Below are positions 1-5,475 of a stretch of DNA of 5,959 bases, in pieces. Source of the DNA: Candidatus Omnitrophota bacterium. Lineage in GTDB: Bacteria > Omnitrophota > Gorgyraeia > Zapsychrales > Zapsychraceae. The stretch is from positions 1 to 5,959 of the forward strand of contig JAGQKQ010000113.1 in the NCBI GenBank assembly GCA_020430005.1. The letters are read 5' to 3'. A program made the translations under genes and the position numbers. The notes below the pieces were generated by a model. It was not told where the DNA came from, searched no databases, and saw nothing but the letters and a program-made list of their open reading frames with translations. The first letter of the stretch is position 1, and each line of letters opens with the position of its first letter.

Positions 1-824
1 AGACAGAGCTCGGACAACGTCCGCAGACGGTGAAAGACCAGATGCGTGTTATCAAAATGCGTCAGTCCAAGTTTAATAAGGCGAAAAAACTCCTTGTTGA
101 AGCGAACCTTCGTTTGGTTGTTTCTATCGCGAAGAAATACATCAATCGTGGTTTATCTTTCCTTGATCTTATCCAGGAAGGAAATATGGGGCTTATCCGC
201 GCGGTTGAAAAGTTTGAATACAAACGCGGATACAAGTTTTCCACTTACGCCACGTGGTGGATTCGTCAGGCTATTACGCGTTCTATCGCGGATCAGGCCA
301 GAACTATTCGTATTCCGGTGCATATGACGGAGACCATTAACAAAATTATCCGTGTTTCCCGATTATTTGTTCAGGAATATGGTCGCGAGCCGACGGCCCA
401 GGAAATCGCGAAACAAATGCGTATTCCGGTTACAAAGGTTAAAGAAATTCTCAAGATTTCCCAGGTGCCGATTTCTTTGCAGACACCGATCGGGGATGAA
501 GGAGATACACACTTCGGTGATTTTATCGAAGATAAAAAGGCGGTTTCTCCGGCTAACGCAACATTGCAATCCATGTTAAAAGACGAGATTACTTCTGTTC
601 TACAGACATTGGATGAGCGTGAGCGAAAAATTCTGGAACTTCGTTTTGGGATTGCCGATGGAACAACACGAACGTTAGAAGAAGTGGGGAGTGAGTTTAA
701 TGTTACCCGCGAACGTGTCCGCCAGATCGAGTCCAAGGCGTTACGCAAATTGCGTCATCCGACACGATCCAGAAGAATCAAGCAATTCCTGGATATGGCA
801 TCAAAAGAGGACGAAATTATTTGA
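1..824 (+). CDS. rpoD: Primary RNA polymerase sigma factor (sigma-70/RpoD), 3' portion
   Basis: This encodes the housekeeping sigma factor that gives RNA polymerase its promoter specificity. The reading frame is open from base 3 to the TGA at 822-824 with no start in view, so region 1 and the N-terminus lie outside the window; the GTG at 30 is internal. In the 273 visible residues, region 2.1-2.4 comes first: EANLRLVVSIAKKY, then DLIQEGNMGL, then YATWWIRQAI followed by RTIRIPVH, the segment that melts and reads the -10 element. Region 3 follows (about MTETINKI to GDFIEDK). Region 4 carries the helix-turn-helix that reads the -35 element, LEEVGSEFNVTRERVRQIE, and the typical ending KALRKLRHPTRS. 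The intact WWIRQA and RERVRQIE motifs and the region 3 linker mark a primary sigma rather than an ECF or flagellar one. The promoters proposed in this window (TTGAAA...TATACT) fit such a factor. A strong terminator lies 28 bp downstream. Confidence 0.97.
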   Translation, partial: TELGQRPQTVKDQMRVIKMRQSKFNKAKKLLVEANLRLVVSIAKKYINRGLSFLDLIQEGNMGLIRAVEKFEYKRGYKFSTYATWWIRQAITRSIADQARTIRIPVHMTETINKIIRVSRLFVQEYGREPTAQEIAKQMRIPVTKVKEILKISQVPISLQTPIGDEGDTHFGDFIEDKKAVSPANATLQSMLKDEITSVLQTLDERERKILELRFGIADGTTRTLEEVGSEFNVTRERVRQIESKALRKLRHPTRSRRIKQFLDMASKEDEII

Positions 825-851
825 TGAAATATTCAAAAATATAGACTAACG

Positions 852-895
852 AAAGCCTGCTTTTCTTGTATACTTTAAGAAAAGCAGGCTTTTTT
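852..895 (+). terminator. Intrinsic terminator after rpoD
   Basis: A perfect 16-bp stem is formed by AAAGCCTGCTTTTCTT (852-867) and AAGAAAAGCAGGCTTT (877-892). The loop is 9 nt, and a T-rich stretch runs to about 898. The geometry is classic for Rho-independent termination of rpoD. The loop contains TATACT (869-874), a good -10 hexamer, but no matching -35 is present. The next gene starts only about 10 bp past the T-tract. Confidence 0.93.
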
Positions 896-905
896 ATTAC
901 AAATT

Positions 906-1703
906 ATGCGAAAACTTATTTTTACAATTGGTTTCATATTGATACTTTCCGGTGCGGCCCGGGCTCAGACGTTTGATCCTGTTGTGCGGGATTTGGCCGA
1001 AGAGGTCATTCAGGGAATTTACGAAGACGTTAAAGGTGCGAGTCAGGACCATCCTGAGTTGAAAGGTTTTAATGTCGTTGCCTTGTCGAAAGGGATTGAT
1101 AACGTAACCAAAATTGAATACGAATATATTAACGATCAAACTCTGGATAAAGTTTACCGTTTCGCTGTGGAAGCTGTTCCATTGGATCAGGCGAATACTT
1201 ACGGGCAGGGGCCGAAAGTTTTTGAAATCGCTTATCCAGTGTTGAACATAAAACTGATTGGTGTTCTGGATCGTAAATATGCCAGTCATTTTGATGCTGA
1301 ACCTGTAATTGCCAAAAACGCGGAAAAACTTTTACAGTATGAACAGCAACAAATCCCTTATGCGTTGGAAGTTGCTTCTGAGAAAAATCTTTATAATGTG
1401 GGAGAACCGATTGAATTCACAATCATTCTTAAAAATAAAACTAATCAGAACTTAAAATTACGCGAATTAAATGAAGAAACGCTTTTTTTCAATTTTAATG
1501 GAAAAGAGTGGGGAACCCGAGCGATGGATCCTGCCAATGTTCGACATGTTCTTCCGGTGATTTTGGGTCCGCAAGAATCAATAACGACAACATTTTATCA
1601 TGAAGGTGTCCGGCGGCCGCAAAATGTTGTCATTGAGGGAAGGTATGCACTACCGTACAACGGATCTTTTGCCCAGGACACAATTTCTATCGAAGTGAAA
1701 TAA
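906..1703 (+). CDS. Secreted protein of unknown function with a C-terminal Ig-like beta domain
   Basis: I do not recognise this 265-residue protein. It begins with a clear Sec signal peptide: basic MRK, a hydrophobic stretch at residues 4-16, and a likely signal peptidase I site after A20 (ARA-Q). There is no lipobox cysteine, and the protein contains no cysteine at all. Mature residues 24-90 look alpha then beta (FDPVVRDLAEEVIQGIYE, later KIEYEYIN). Residues 151-265 are rich in beta strands, with the pattern YALEVASEKNLYNVGEPIEFTI then LKNKT. This resembles the single-domain beta sandwich of BsuPI-type inhibitors or other Ig-like modules, which is an inference from pattern only. The ATG at 906 is fixed by the signal peptide, yet no Shine-Dalgarno sequence precedes it. 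The downstream membrane protein gene starts 14 bp later, so the two are probably co-transcribed. It likely acts in the periplasm or at the cell surface. Confidence 0.85.
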   Translation: MRKLIFTIGFILILSGAARAQTFDPVVRDLAEEVIQGIYEDVKGASQDHPELKGFNVVALSKGIDNVTKIEYEYINDQTLDKVYRFAVEAVPLDQANTYGQGPKVFEIAYPVLNIKLIGVLDRKYASHFDAEPVIAKNAEKLLQYEQQQIPYALEVASEKNLYNVGEPIEFTIILKNKTNQNLKLRELNEETLFFNFNGKEWGTRAMDPANVRHVLPVILGPQESITTTFYHEGVRRPQNVVIEGRYALPYNGSFAQDTISIEVK

Positions 1704-1717
1704 GGATTTAAAGAATA

Positions 1718-2341
1718 ATGTCTACTGAGAACGAAAAAAAAGATGTTGTCATTTTAATCGGTGTTTGTTTTATCTGTGGAGTGGCGTCCTGGGTGGCTTC
1801 CGAACGGTCATTTTTCGCCTTTGCCGGAATTTTTTTCTCTGCCCTCGCATTTATCAAACTTGATGTTTTAACGATATTACAAAAACGGCTGTTGATAGCG
1901 GCGGCCGTGTTATGTGTTTCCAGCGCCGTTCAATTTTATGTGGTCAAAAGAATGACTTCCCGTCCTCAAAAGGTTACCCCTGAAATGATCAAAAAGAATG
2001 ATAGTGCTGTGATAGGAGTTTTGTTTGCCGCCTTTGACGGAGCCAGAAAGTTCTATGATGAGAATGGATACTTTCCGCAGGATATGTATGAGCTTGTCTA
2101 TGCCGAGCCAGAGCCTTATGTTGATGAGGAAATAGTTAAAAGAAAAGCAACAAAGTACAGTTATCATTTTCGGGTAAGTGCCGATCCCAGGCAGTTTGTT
2201 GTTGTAGCCATTCCAAACAAGGGATTAAGCTCGGGAGAAGCCACGTTATGTATTGTCGAAGATGGAATGGTTCATTATGATGCCGTTGGCAATGATATTA
2301 CGTCGGTTTCCTTGTGCAAAATGCTTCCGCGTTTACAATGA
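1718..2341 (+). CDS. Membrane protein with three N-terminal helices and a pilin-like C-terminal domain
   Basis: This 207-residue protein belongs to no family I can name. Three hydrophobic segments (about residues 9-27, 31-49 and 57-76) form a compact membrane anchor, and the rest is soluble. Residues 95-195 resemble the globular part of type II secretion pseudopilins: a helix ending GARKFYDENGYFPQDMYELV (compare the FY..NG.YP..L..L pattern), then strands YSYHFRVS, FVVVAIPNKG and CIVEDGMVHYD, the last like the closing strand of many pilins. It lacks the pilin prepilin-peptidase leader and single N-terminal helix, so it is not a pilin itself. The ATG at 1718 has AAGGA (1702-1706) 11 nt upstream, overlapping the stop of the previous gene, which supports an operon with the secreted protein. 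Its 3' end overlaps the convergent minus-strand gene by 9 bp and no terminator separates them. Confidence 0.85.
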   Translation: MSTENEKKDVVILIGVCFICGVASWVASERSFFAFAGIFFSALAFIKLDVLTILQKRLLIAAAVLCVSSAVQFYVVKRMTSRPQKVTPEMIKKNDSAVIGVLFAAFDGARKFYDENGYFPQDMYELVYAEPEPYVDEEIVKRKATKYSYHFRVSADPRQFVVVAIPNKGLSSGEATLCIVEDGMVHYDAVGNDITSVSLCKMLPRLQ

Positions 2342-2917
2342 TTTTTCTTTTATTAAGGGTTTTGAAGGGCGGGGTTTGATGGGAGGTGTGGGATTTGGTG
2401 TGCCAGCATCATCAAGACGTTCGGTATGCTTGACAATAAATTCTTTCCCTTCATTAATGACTAAAGATTCAAAACGGTCTTCTTCAATATTCTCAAAGTG
2501 AATATGGAAAGTAACTTTTGTATCGGGAAAGTAATATACAAGGTTAGGGGAGTCGGAAGATGTGATTTCATGGCCATGATCAAAAACACGGAATGTGATC
2601 TTTTCACGTTTTCCTGGTTTTAGCAGATCAATCATATCAAACTTGAGTGTTAAATGTTTTTCGAATCCCATATGAAGCGTTAGGTCAAAATCCTGGATAG
2701 CGATTTTCTTAGCGTAGCAATAACTGTCATTGGTGATATATAGAGAACGGCCTTCCACATCCAGTTCAAAGGCCAAAAGAGGGAAGCTGCGTTTATGTTT
2801 TTCCTTTTCCAGGGCAACGGACAATTGTTTGATTTCTCTTCTTAGCTGTACAGCCGAATTAATCATTAAGCCTAGCAGGACGATGCAGATTACTAAAATC
2901 GGTTCGTAGAAGAACAT
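2333..2917 (-). CDS. Membrane-anchored beta-rich protein under cyclic di-GMP riboswitch control
   Basis: This is an unrecognised 194-residue protein. One N-terminal membrane helix (about residues 5-23) is followed by a short charged coiled-coil-like stretch (25-42, QLRREIKQLSVALEKEK). A strand-rich domain then spans about 45-165, and a proline-rich, basic tail (172-190, with PTPPIKPRPSKP) ends the protein. The ATG at 2917 is chosen over an in-frame ATG at 2950 for two reasons. GGAGGG (2928-2923) sits 5 nt upstream of it, and the 2950 codon lies within the loop of the terminator hairpin. With no signal cleavage site, the protein is probably anchored in the inner membrane; which side the domain faces cannot be told. 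The leader carries a promoter, a GEMM-I riboswitch and a terminator, so the product is probably tied to a surface, motility or adhesion lifestyle. That is inferred from regulation, not homology. Its 3' end overlaps the convergent gene by 9 bp. Confidence 0.85.
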   Translation of the reverse strand: MFFYEPILVICIVLLGLMINSAVQLRREIKQLSVALEKEKHKRSFPLLAFELDVEGRSLYITNDSYCYAKKIAIQDFDLTLHMGFEKHLTLKFDMIDLLKPGKREKITFRVFDHGHEITSSDSPNLVYYFPDTKVTFHIHFENIEEDRFESLVINEGKEFIVKHTERLDDAGTPNPTPPIKPRPSKPLIKEKSL

Positions 2918-2931
2918 ATTAACCCTCCAAT

Positions 2932-2965
2932 AAAAAAACCTATTCCTCAATCTTTAGGAATAGGT
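2932..2965 (-). terminator. Riboswitch-controlled intrinsic terminator
   Basis: Read on the minus strand, ACCTATTCCT (2965-2956) pairs with AGGAATAGGT (2947-2938) around an 8-nt loop, and seven T residues follow at 2938-2932. The hairpin lies between the aptamer and the GGAGGG ribosome binding site. It therefore acts as an attenuator for the minus-strand gene rather than as the end of an operon. Confidence 0.85.
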
Positions 2966-2987
2966 CTTAATCTGGCGTTTTCCATCT

Positions 2988-3075
2988 GACTGAGGTACCT
3001 GGCTGCCCGAATATCGCTATCTGGGCCCTATAGTTTTGTGCCCCACCCTTACGGATGGTTTACCCGTTCTAGTCT
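2988..3075 (-). promoter_or_regulatory. Cyclic di-GMP-I (GEMM-I) riboswitch aptamer
   Basis: The minus-strand transcript matches the GEMM-I aptamer piece by piece. A closing helix pairs GACT (3074-3071) with AGTC (2991-2988). GGGTAAACC follows, then a hairpin CCATCC-GTAA-GGGTGG with a GNRA loop, then GGGGCACAAAAC (the conserved GGGACGCAAAG region). A second arm is GCCC...GGGC capped by GATA-GCGA-TATT, another GNRA loop. The 3' part is GGCAGCC then AGGTACC, matching the GGUAGC...GGUUACC of the Vibrio cholerae Vc2 aptamer. By alignment to Vc2, the base at position 20 (3063) is G, as in cyclic di-GMP binders, not the A typical of cGAMP-selective members. The position 92 base is C (2995), and the A-rich CAAA that stacks on the ligand is kept. 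The call rests on primary and secondary structure read by eye. Confidence 0.88.
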
Positions 3076-3080
3076 TACTA

Positions 3081-3089
3081 AGTATAACA
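3081..3089 (-). promoter_or_regulatory. Extended -10 promoter for the riboswitch transcript
   Basis: On the minus strand TGTTATACT is an extended -10 element (TG, one base, TATACT at 3086-3081). No good -35 is present at the normal spacing (CTTCCC), which is common for extended -10 promoters. Transcription would start near 3074-3075, exactly at the first paired base of the riboswitch closing helix, which supports both calls. Confidence 0.72.
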
Positions 3090-3136
3090 CATTTTGGCCT
3101 CTAGGGAAGGGGCAGAGAAAAATCAGAAATACCTCT

Positions 3137-3165
3137 TTGAAAATGCCCCTTTTATCTTATATACT
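3137..3165 (+). promoter_or_regulatory. Sigma-70 promoter for the response regulator gene
   Basis: TTGAAA (3137-3142) and TATACT (3160-3165) are separated by an ideal 17 bp. The expected start is near 3171-3173, giving a leader of about 24 nt that contains the AAGGAG ribosome binding site. A second TATACT at 3166-3171 has no fitting -35. The promoter is back to back with the riboswitch promoter, with start points about 100 bp apart. Confidence 0.8.
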
Positions 3166-3195
3166 TATACTAGAAAAATGACCTAAGGAGCTTAT

Positions 3196-3999
3196 ATGGC
3201 ACAAGCAACCAAAACCATTATGATTATTGATGACGAAAAGCCTTTGGCTGGGCTGATTTCCGACCTCCTGGCCGATAAGGGGTATAAAACTGTTACAGCC
3301 CATAATGGTGTTGAGGGGTTGCGTAAGTTGAAGAAAGTCCAGCCGCATTTGATCCTTCTGGATTTAATCATGCCTGAAATGGGAGGGATCGAGTTTTACC
3401 GGAATATTTGTGGTCCGGATTCCCGGCCGAAATATCCGGTGGTAATTTTTACCGCCAGGGCGGATATGGAGGCAACGTTCCGGGATATTAACGTCGATAG
3501 CTTTGTGGCCAAGCATACCGAGGCCGAAAAGCTGTTTGCGGAAATCGATAAGGTTTTAAAAGCACAGGTCGCCCGGGAGCTTAAAGCCCGGCAGCTCGCA
3601 CAGAATCAAAACCGAACTCTCCTGATTGTTGACGATAATCAGCGGACGGCCGGTAAAATGGCCATGGCCCTTTCGGCCGCAGGTTACCGAATTGCTATCG
3701 CGGAAGATGAAGTTAAAACTATCGAATATTTGAATTACCACAAGCCTGATTTAATGCTTATGCGCCTTCAGTTGAAAGATACCTCTGGCGATCTTTTTGT
3801 TCTGAAACTACGTGAAATTTACAGGATGAAGGGTGTCAAATGTGTCCTTTATTATGTGGATGACAGGGCGTATATTGAAGACAAGATTACAGAGCAAATG
3901 GAACAAAAGAGCGGTATTGTCGGTCTATACAAGTTTGTCCATCCTCCGGATTTTGTGGACAAAATCAATAATGTCTTTGATAATCTGCAGCGAGATTAG
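3196..3999 (+). CDS. Response regulator with one active and one degenerate receiver domain
   Basis: This 267-residue protein consists of two receiver (REC) domains and no output domain. The first REC (about residues 6-122) has every phosphotransfer residue: acidic pair D12/D13, phospho-acceptor D56 in LILLDLIMPEMGG, T86 in IFTAR and K106 in FVAKH. A charged helical linker (about 122-138, AQVARELKARQLAQNQ) leads to the second REC (140-265). That domain keeps the acidic pair D146/D147 (IVDDN) and a lysine in LYKFVHPP, but has arginine at R190 where the phosphorylated Asp should be (PDLMLMRLQLKD) and tyrosine in place of the switch Thr. It should not accept phosphate. The start has AAGGAG 5 nt upstream and a strong promoter. 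No histidine kinase lies next to it, so it is an orphan in this window. It probably works through protein contacts in the cytoplasm. It is divergent from the cyclic di-GMP-regulated gene, which hints at a shared signalling theme but proves nothing. Confidence 0.93.
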   Translation: MAQATKTIMIIDDEKPLAGLISDLLADKGYKTVTAHNGVEGLRKLKKVQPHLILLDLIMPEMGGIEFYRNICGPDSRPKYPVVIFTARADMEATFRDINVDSFVAKHTEAEKLFAEIDKVLKAQVARELKARQLAQNQNRTLLIVDDNQRTAGKMAMALSAAGYRIAIAEDEVKTIEYLNYHKPDLMLMRLQLKDTSGDLFVLKLREIYRMKGVKCVLYYVDDRAYIEDKITEQMEQKSGIVGLYKFVHPPDFVDKINNVFDNLQRD

Positions 4000-4084
4000 C
4001 CCTTGGGTAGAAATTTCTTTAACCCACTGAAAATAAACTGCTTTTCCACCTTTTTTCACGTATCTTTGTTCCCCTCAAAATGTA

Positions 4085-4113
4085 TTGAAATCGCCATTTT
4101 GTTGTGTTATTCT
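4085..4113 (+). promoter_or_regulatory. Sigma-70 promoter for the tRNA and probably the downstream operon
   Basis: TTGAAA (4085-4090) is spaced 17 bp from TATTCT (4108-4113), and TGT directly upstream makes it an extended -10. The start would be near 4120, leaving a 5' leader of about 58 nt before the tRNA for RNase P to remove. No other promoter of similar quality was seen between here and 5443. Confidence 0.75.
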
Positions 4114-4178
4114 AAAAGGCAAATTTATGGTCTCCTGTGACCTGAGCGGGTATTTTTCCTCAGCAGAAACAGTTATAA

Positions 4179-4252
4179 GGGCCCATAGCTCAGTCGGTTA
4201 GAGCAGTTGACTCATAATCAATTGGTGCGGGGTTCGAGTCCCTGTGGGCCCA
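4179..4252 (+). tRNA. tRNA with CAU anticodon, probably tRNA-Ile2 (lysidine type)
   Basis: A full cloverleaf is present. The acceptor stem is GGGCCCA/TGGGCCC (4179-4185 with 4245-4251) and the D stem is GCTC/GAGC. The anticodon stem is GTTGA/TCAAT with loop CTCATAA (anticodon CAT at 4213-4215), the variable loop has 5 nt, and the T arm is CGGGG-TTCGAGT-CCCTG. The discriminator is A4252. CCA is not encoded, so it must be added by CCA nucleotidyltransferase. The CAU anticodon could mean Met or Ile2. The acceptor pairs C4-G69 and C5-G68 are features that TilS uses in E. coli to pick tRNA-Ile2 over elongator Met, and the overall sequence looks like Ile2. It lacks the mismatched first pair of an initiator tRNA. 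As Ile2 it would read AUA codons after lysidine modification. Confidence 0.96.
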
Positions 4253-4288
4253 GTATTATTGGACGGGTGAGAGCCCTTAAATATATTT

Positions 4289-5050
4289 ATGACAAATACT
4301 CTTATAAAGGACGGACAAAAAGTGCCAGAAATTTCGGTGAAAGACCAACTTAAAAAGCTTATCGATCTGCAAAAGATTGACGGCGAGATTTATGAATTAA
4401 AACAGGTCCTGGAAGAAAAACCCAAGATTGTGGAAGAGTTGAAAAATGAGTTTGAAGCCGGAAAAGCGCAGCTGCATGAATTGGAAGAAAAACTTAAACT
4501 TGTTCAGTTGGCCAGAAAAGAAAAGGAATTAGATCTGCAGGCTAAGGAAGATCAAATCACAAAATACAACACTCAACTGAATGAGATCAAAACTAACAAA
4601 GAATACACCGCAAAAGTTAAAGAGATTGAAGGATTAAAAGCGGACAAGTCTTTAATCGAAGAAAAGATTTTAGTATCTTACGATGAAGCAGAGGCGGTAA
4701 ACGCCGAAATCGAAAAAGAAAAAACTGTCGTTTCCGAGGAAGAAAAGAAATTTCAAAACAAGAAACAGGAAGTCGATGCCGAAGTTAAAACGGTTGAAGC
4801 GAGAATAAAAGAGTTAGAAGGGCAGCGAGCTTCGTTTACAGATATTGATCCGAATATCAAAGCGCGGTATGAAAGACTGTTGCAGCACAAAAACGGTTTA
4901 GCAATTGTGCCGGTTGCAGCAGGTAATTCTTGCGGTGGATGTCATATGAATGTAACTCATCAAACCATTAACCAGATTAAAATGAATGAAGAGTTGATTG
5001 TGTGCGAAATGTGCCAGCGGATTTTGTATGTTGAGGATGAAGGATATTAA
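4289..5050 (+). CDS. Coiled-coil protein with C-terminal C4 zinc ribbon (COG1579 / DUF164-type)
   Basis: This 253-residue protein is almost entirely a long, highly charged coiled-coil hairpin (about residues 18-182) followed by a C4 zinc ribbon: C215-GG-C218 and C239-EM-C242. The segment TNKEYTAKVKEIEGL is typical of the COG1579 family. Members elsewhere include the Helicobacter HP0958 flagellar/RpoN-associated chaperone and Chlamydia CdsZ, so a role in protein or RNA binding is plausible but not shown here. The start is uncertain. The ATG at 4289 has no clear Shine-Dalgarno. An in-frame GTG at 4322 has AAAGGA (4306-4311) 10 nt upstream and would give 242 residues beginning PEISVKDQLKKLIDLQ, close to where the coiled coil begins; it may be the true start. 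The stop overlaps the rnhA start by one base (TAATG), indicating translational coupling. No terminator separates it from the tRNA upstream. Confidence 0.92.
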   Translation: MTNTLIKDGQKVPEISVKDQLKKLIDLQKIDGEIYELKQVLEEKPKIVEELKNEFEAGKAQLHELEEKLKLVQLARKEKELDLQAKEDQITKYNTQLNEIKTNKEYTAKVKEIEGLKADKSLIEEKILVSYDEAEAVNAEIEKEKTVVSEEEKKFQNKKQEVDAEVKTVEARIKELEGQRASFTDIDPNIKARYERLLQHKNGLAIVPVAAGNSCGGCHMNVTHQTINQIKMNEELIVCEMCQRILYVEDEGY

Positions 5051-5475
5051 TGGAAGAGTTGGTTATTCATACGGACGGTGCGTGCCGTGGCAATCCTGGT
5101 CCAGCGGCCGTTGGCGTTACCATTGATCGTCAGGGAAAACGGATCAAAGAAATTTCAAAAGCTATTGGCCAGGCTACAAATAATATCGCTGAATATACGG
5201 CTTTGATTTACGCCTTACAGGAAGCCTTGATTTTGAAGGCTGATAAAATCAGGGTTTTCACGGATAGTGAATTGATGTTTAAGCAGGTGACCGGTCAGTA
5301 TAAAGTTAAAGATGTAAAAATAAAAGCGCTCTTTGAACAAATACAGCATCTGAAACAAGGATTTCAGGATTTTGAAATCCAGCATGTTCCACGGGAACAG
5401 AATCAGGATGCTGATCGTTTAGCAACACAACCTTTTAAAAAAGAAGCTGGACAAGATGGTTGCACGGCTGTTTGA
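5050..5475 (+). CDS. rnhA: Ribonuclease HI family protein
   Basis: It cleaves the RNA strand of RNA-DNA hybrids (R-loops, primers) in the cytoplasm using two metal ions. The 141-residue protein has the RNase H fold motifs in order: HTDGACRGNPGPA with D9, NNIAEYTAL with E48, VFTDSELM with D72, and HVPREQNQDADRLA with D122 and a candidate catalytic H112. All four carboxylates are present. It is shorter than E. coli RNase HI (155) and lacks the basic handle, resembling the compact type found in many bacteria and archaea. The ATG at 5050 overlaps the previous stop and has AAGGA 5 nt upstream. Oddly, codons 132-141 (EAGQDGCTAV) and the stop TGA lie inside the RNase P RNA gene, so the C-terminal tail is dictated by ribozyme sequence. 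The conserved fold ends before that, near LATQPF, so the tail is probably not needed for activity. Confidence 0.95.
   Translation: MEELVIHTDGACRGNPGPAAVGVTIDRQGKRIKEISKAIGQATNNIAEYTALIYALQEALILKADKIRVFTDSELMFKQVTGQYKVKDVKIKALFEQIQHLKQGFQDFEIQHVPREQNQDADRLATQPFKKEAGQDGCTAV

Noticed and set aside
30..32. GTG at 30 as the start of the sigma factor gene
   Set aside because: The frame is open to the window edge, upstream residues continue the sigma-70 sequence, and region 1 is missing.
2933..2950. Upstream in-frame ATG at 2950 as start of the minus-strand gene
   Set aside because: The codon lies in the riboswitch terminator loop and has no suitable ribosome binding site, whereas the ATG at 2917 has GGAGGG 5 nt upstream.
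4004..4026. Possible terminator TGGGT...ACCCA after the response regulator gene
   Set aside because: The stem is only 5 perfect pairs with a mismatch above, and no T-tract follows directly; the T-rich runs come about 18 nt later.
4130..4165. Small hairpins in the tRNA leader (GGTC...GACC and CTGAG...CTCAG)
   Set aside because: They are short, do not match a riboswitch or T-box pattern, and are expected to be removed with the leader.
4264..4288. GGG-TGAGAG-CCC hairpin followed by T/A-rich sequence after the tRNA, a possible terminator
   Set aside because: A 3-bp stem with a mixed A/T tail is too weak to call as an intrinsic terminator.
5405..5440. A dedicated rnpB promoter inside the rnhA end
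   Set aside because: Only A/T-rich sequence (CCTTTTAAAA) is seen at the -10 distance, with no -35 at proper spacing, so it is not supported as a feature.
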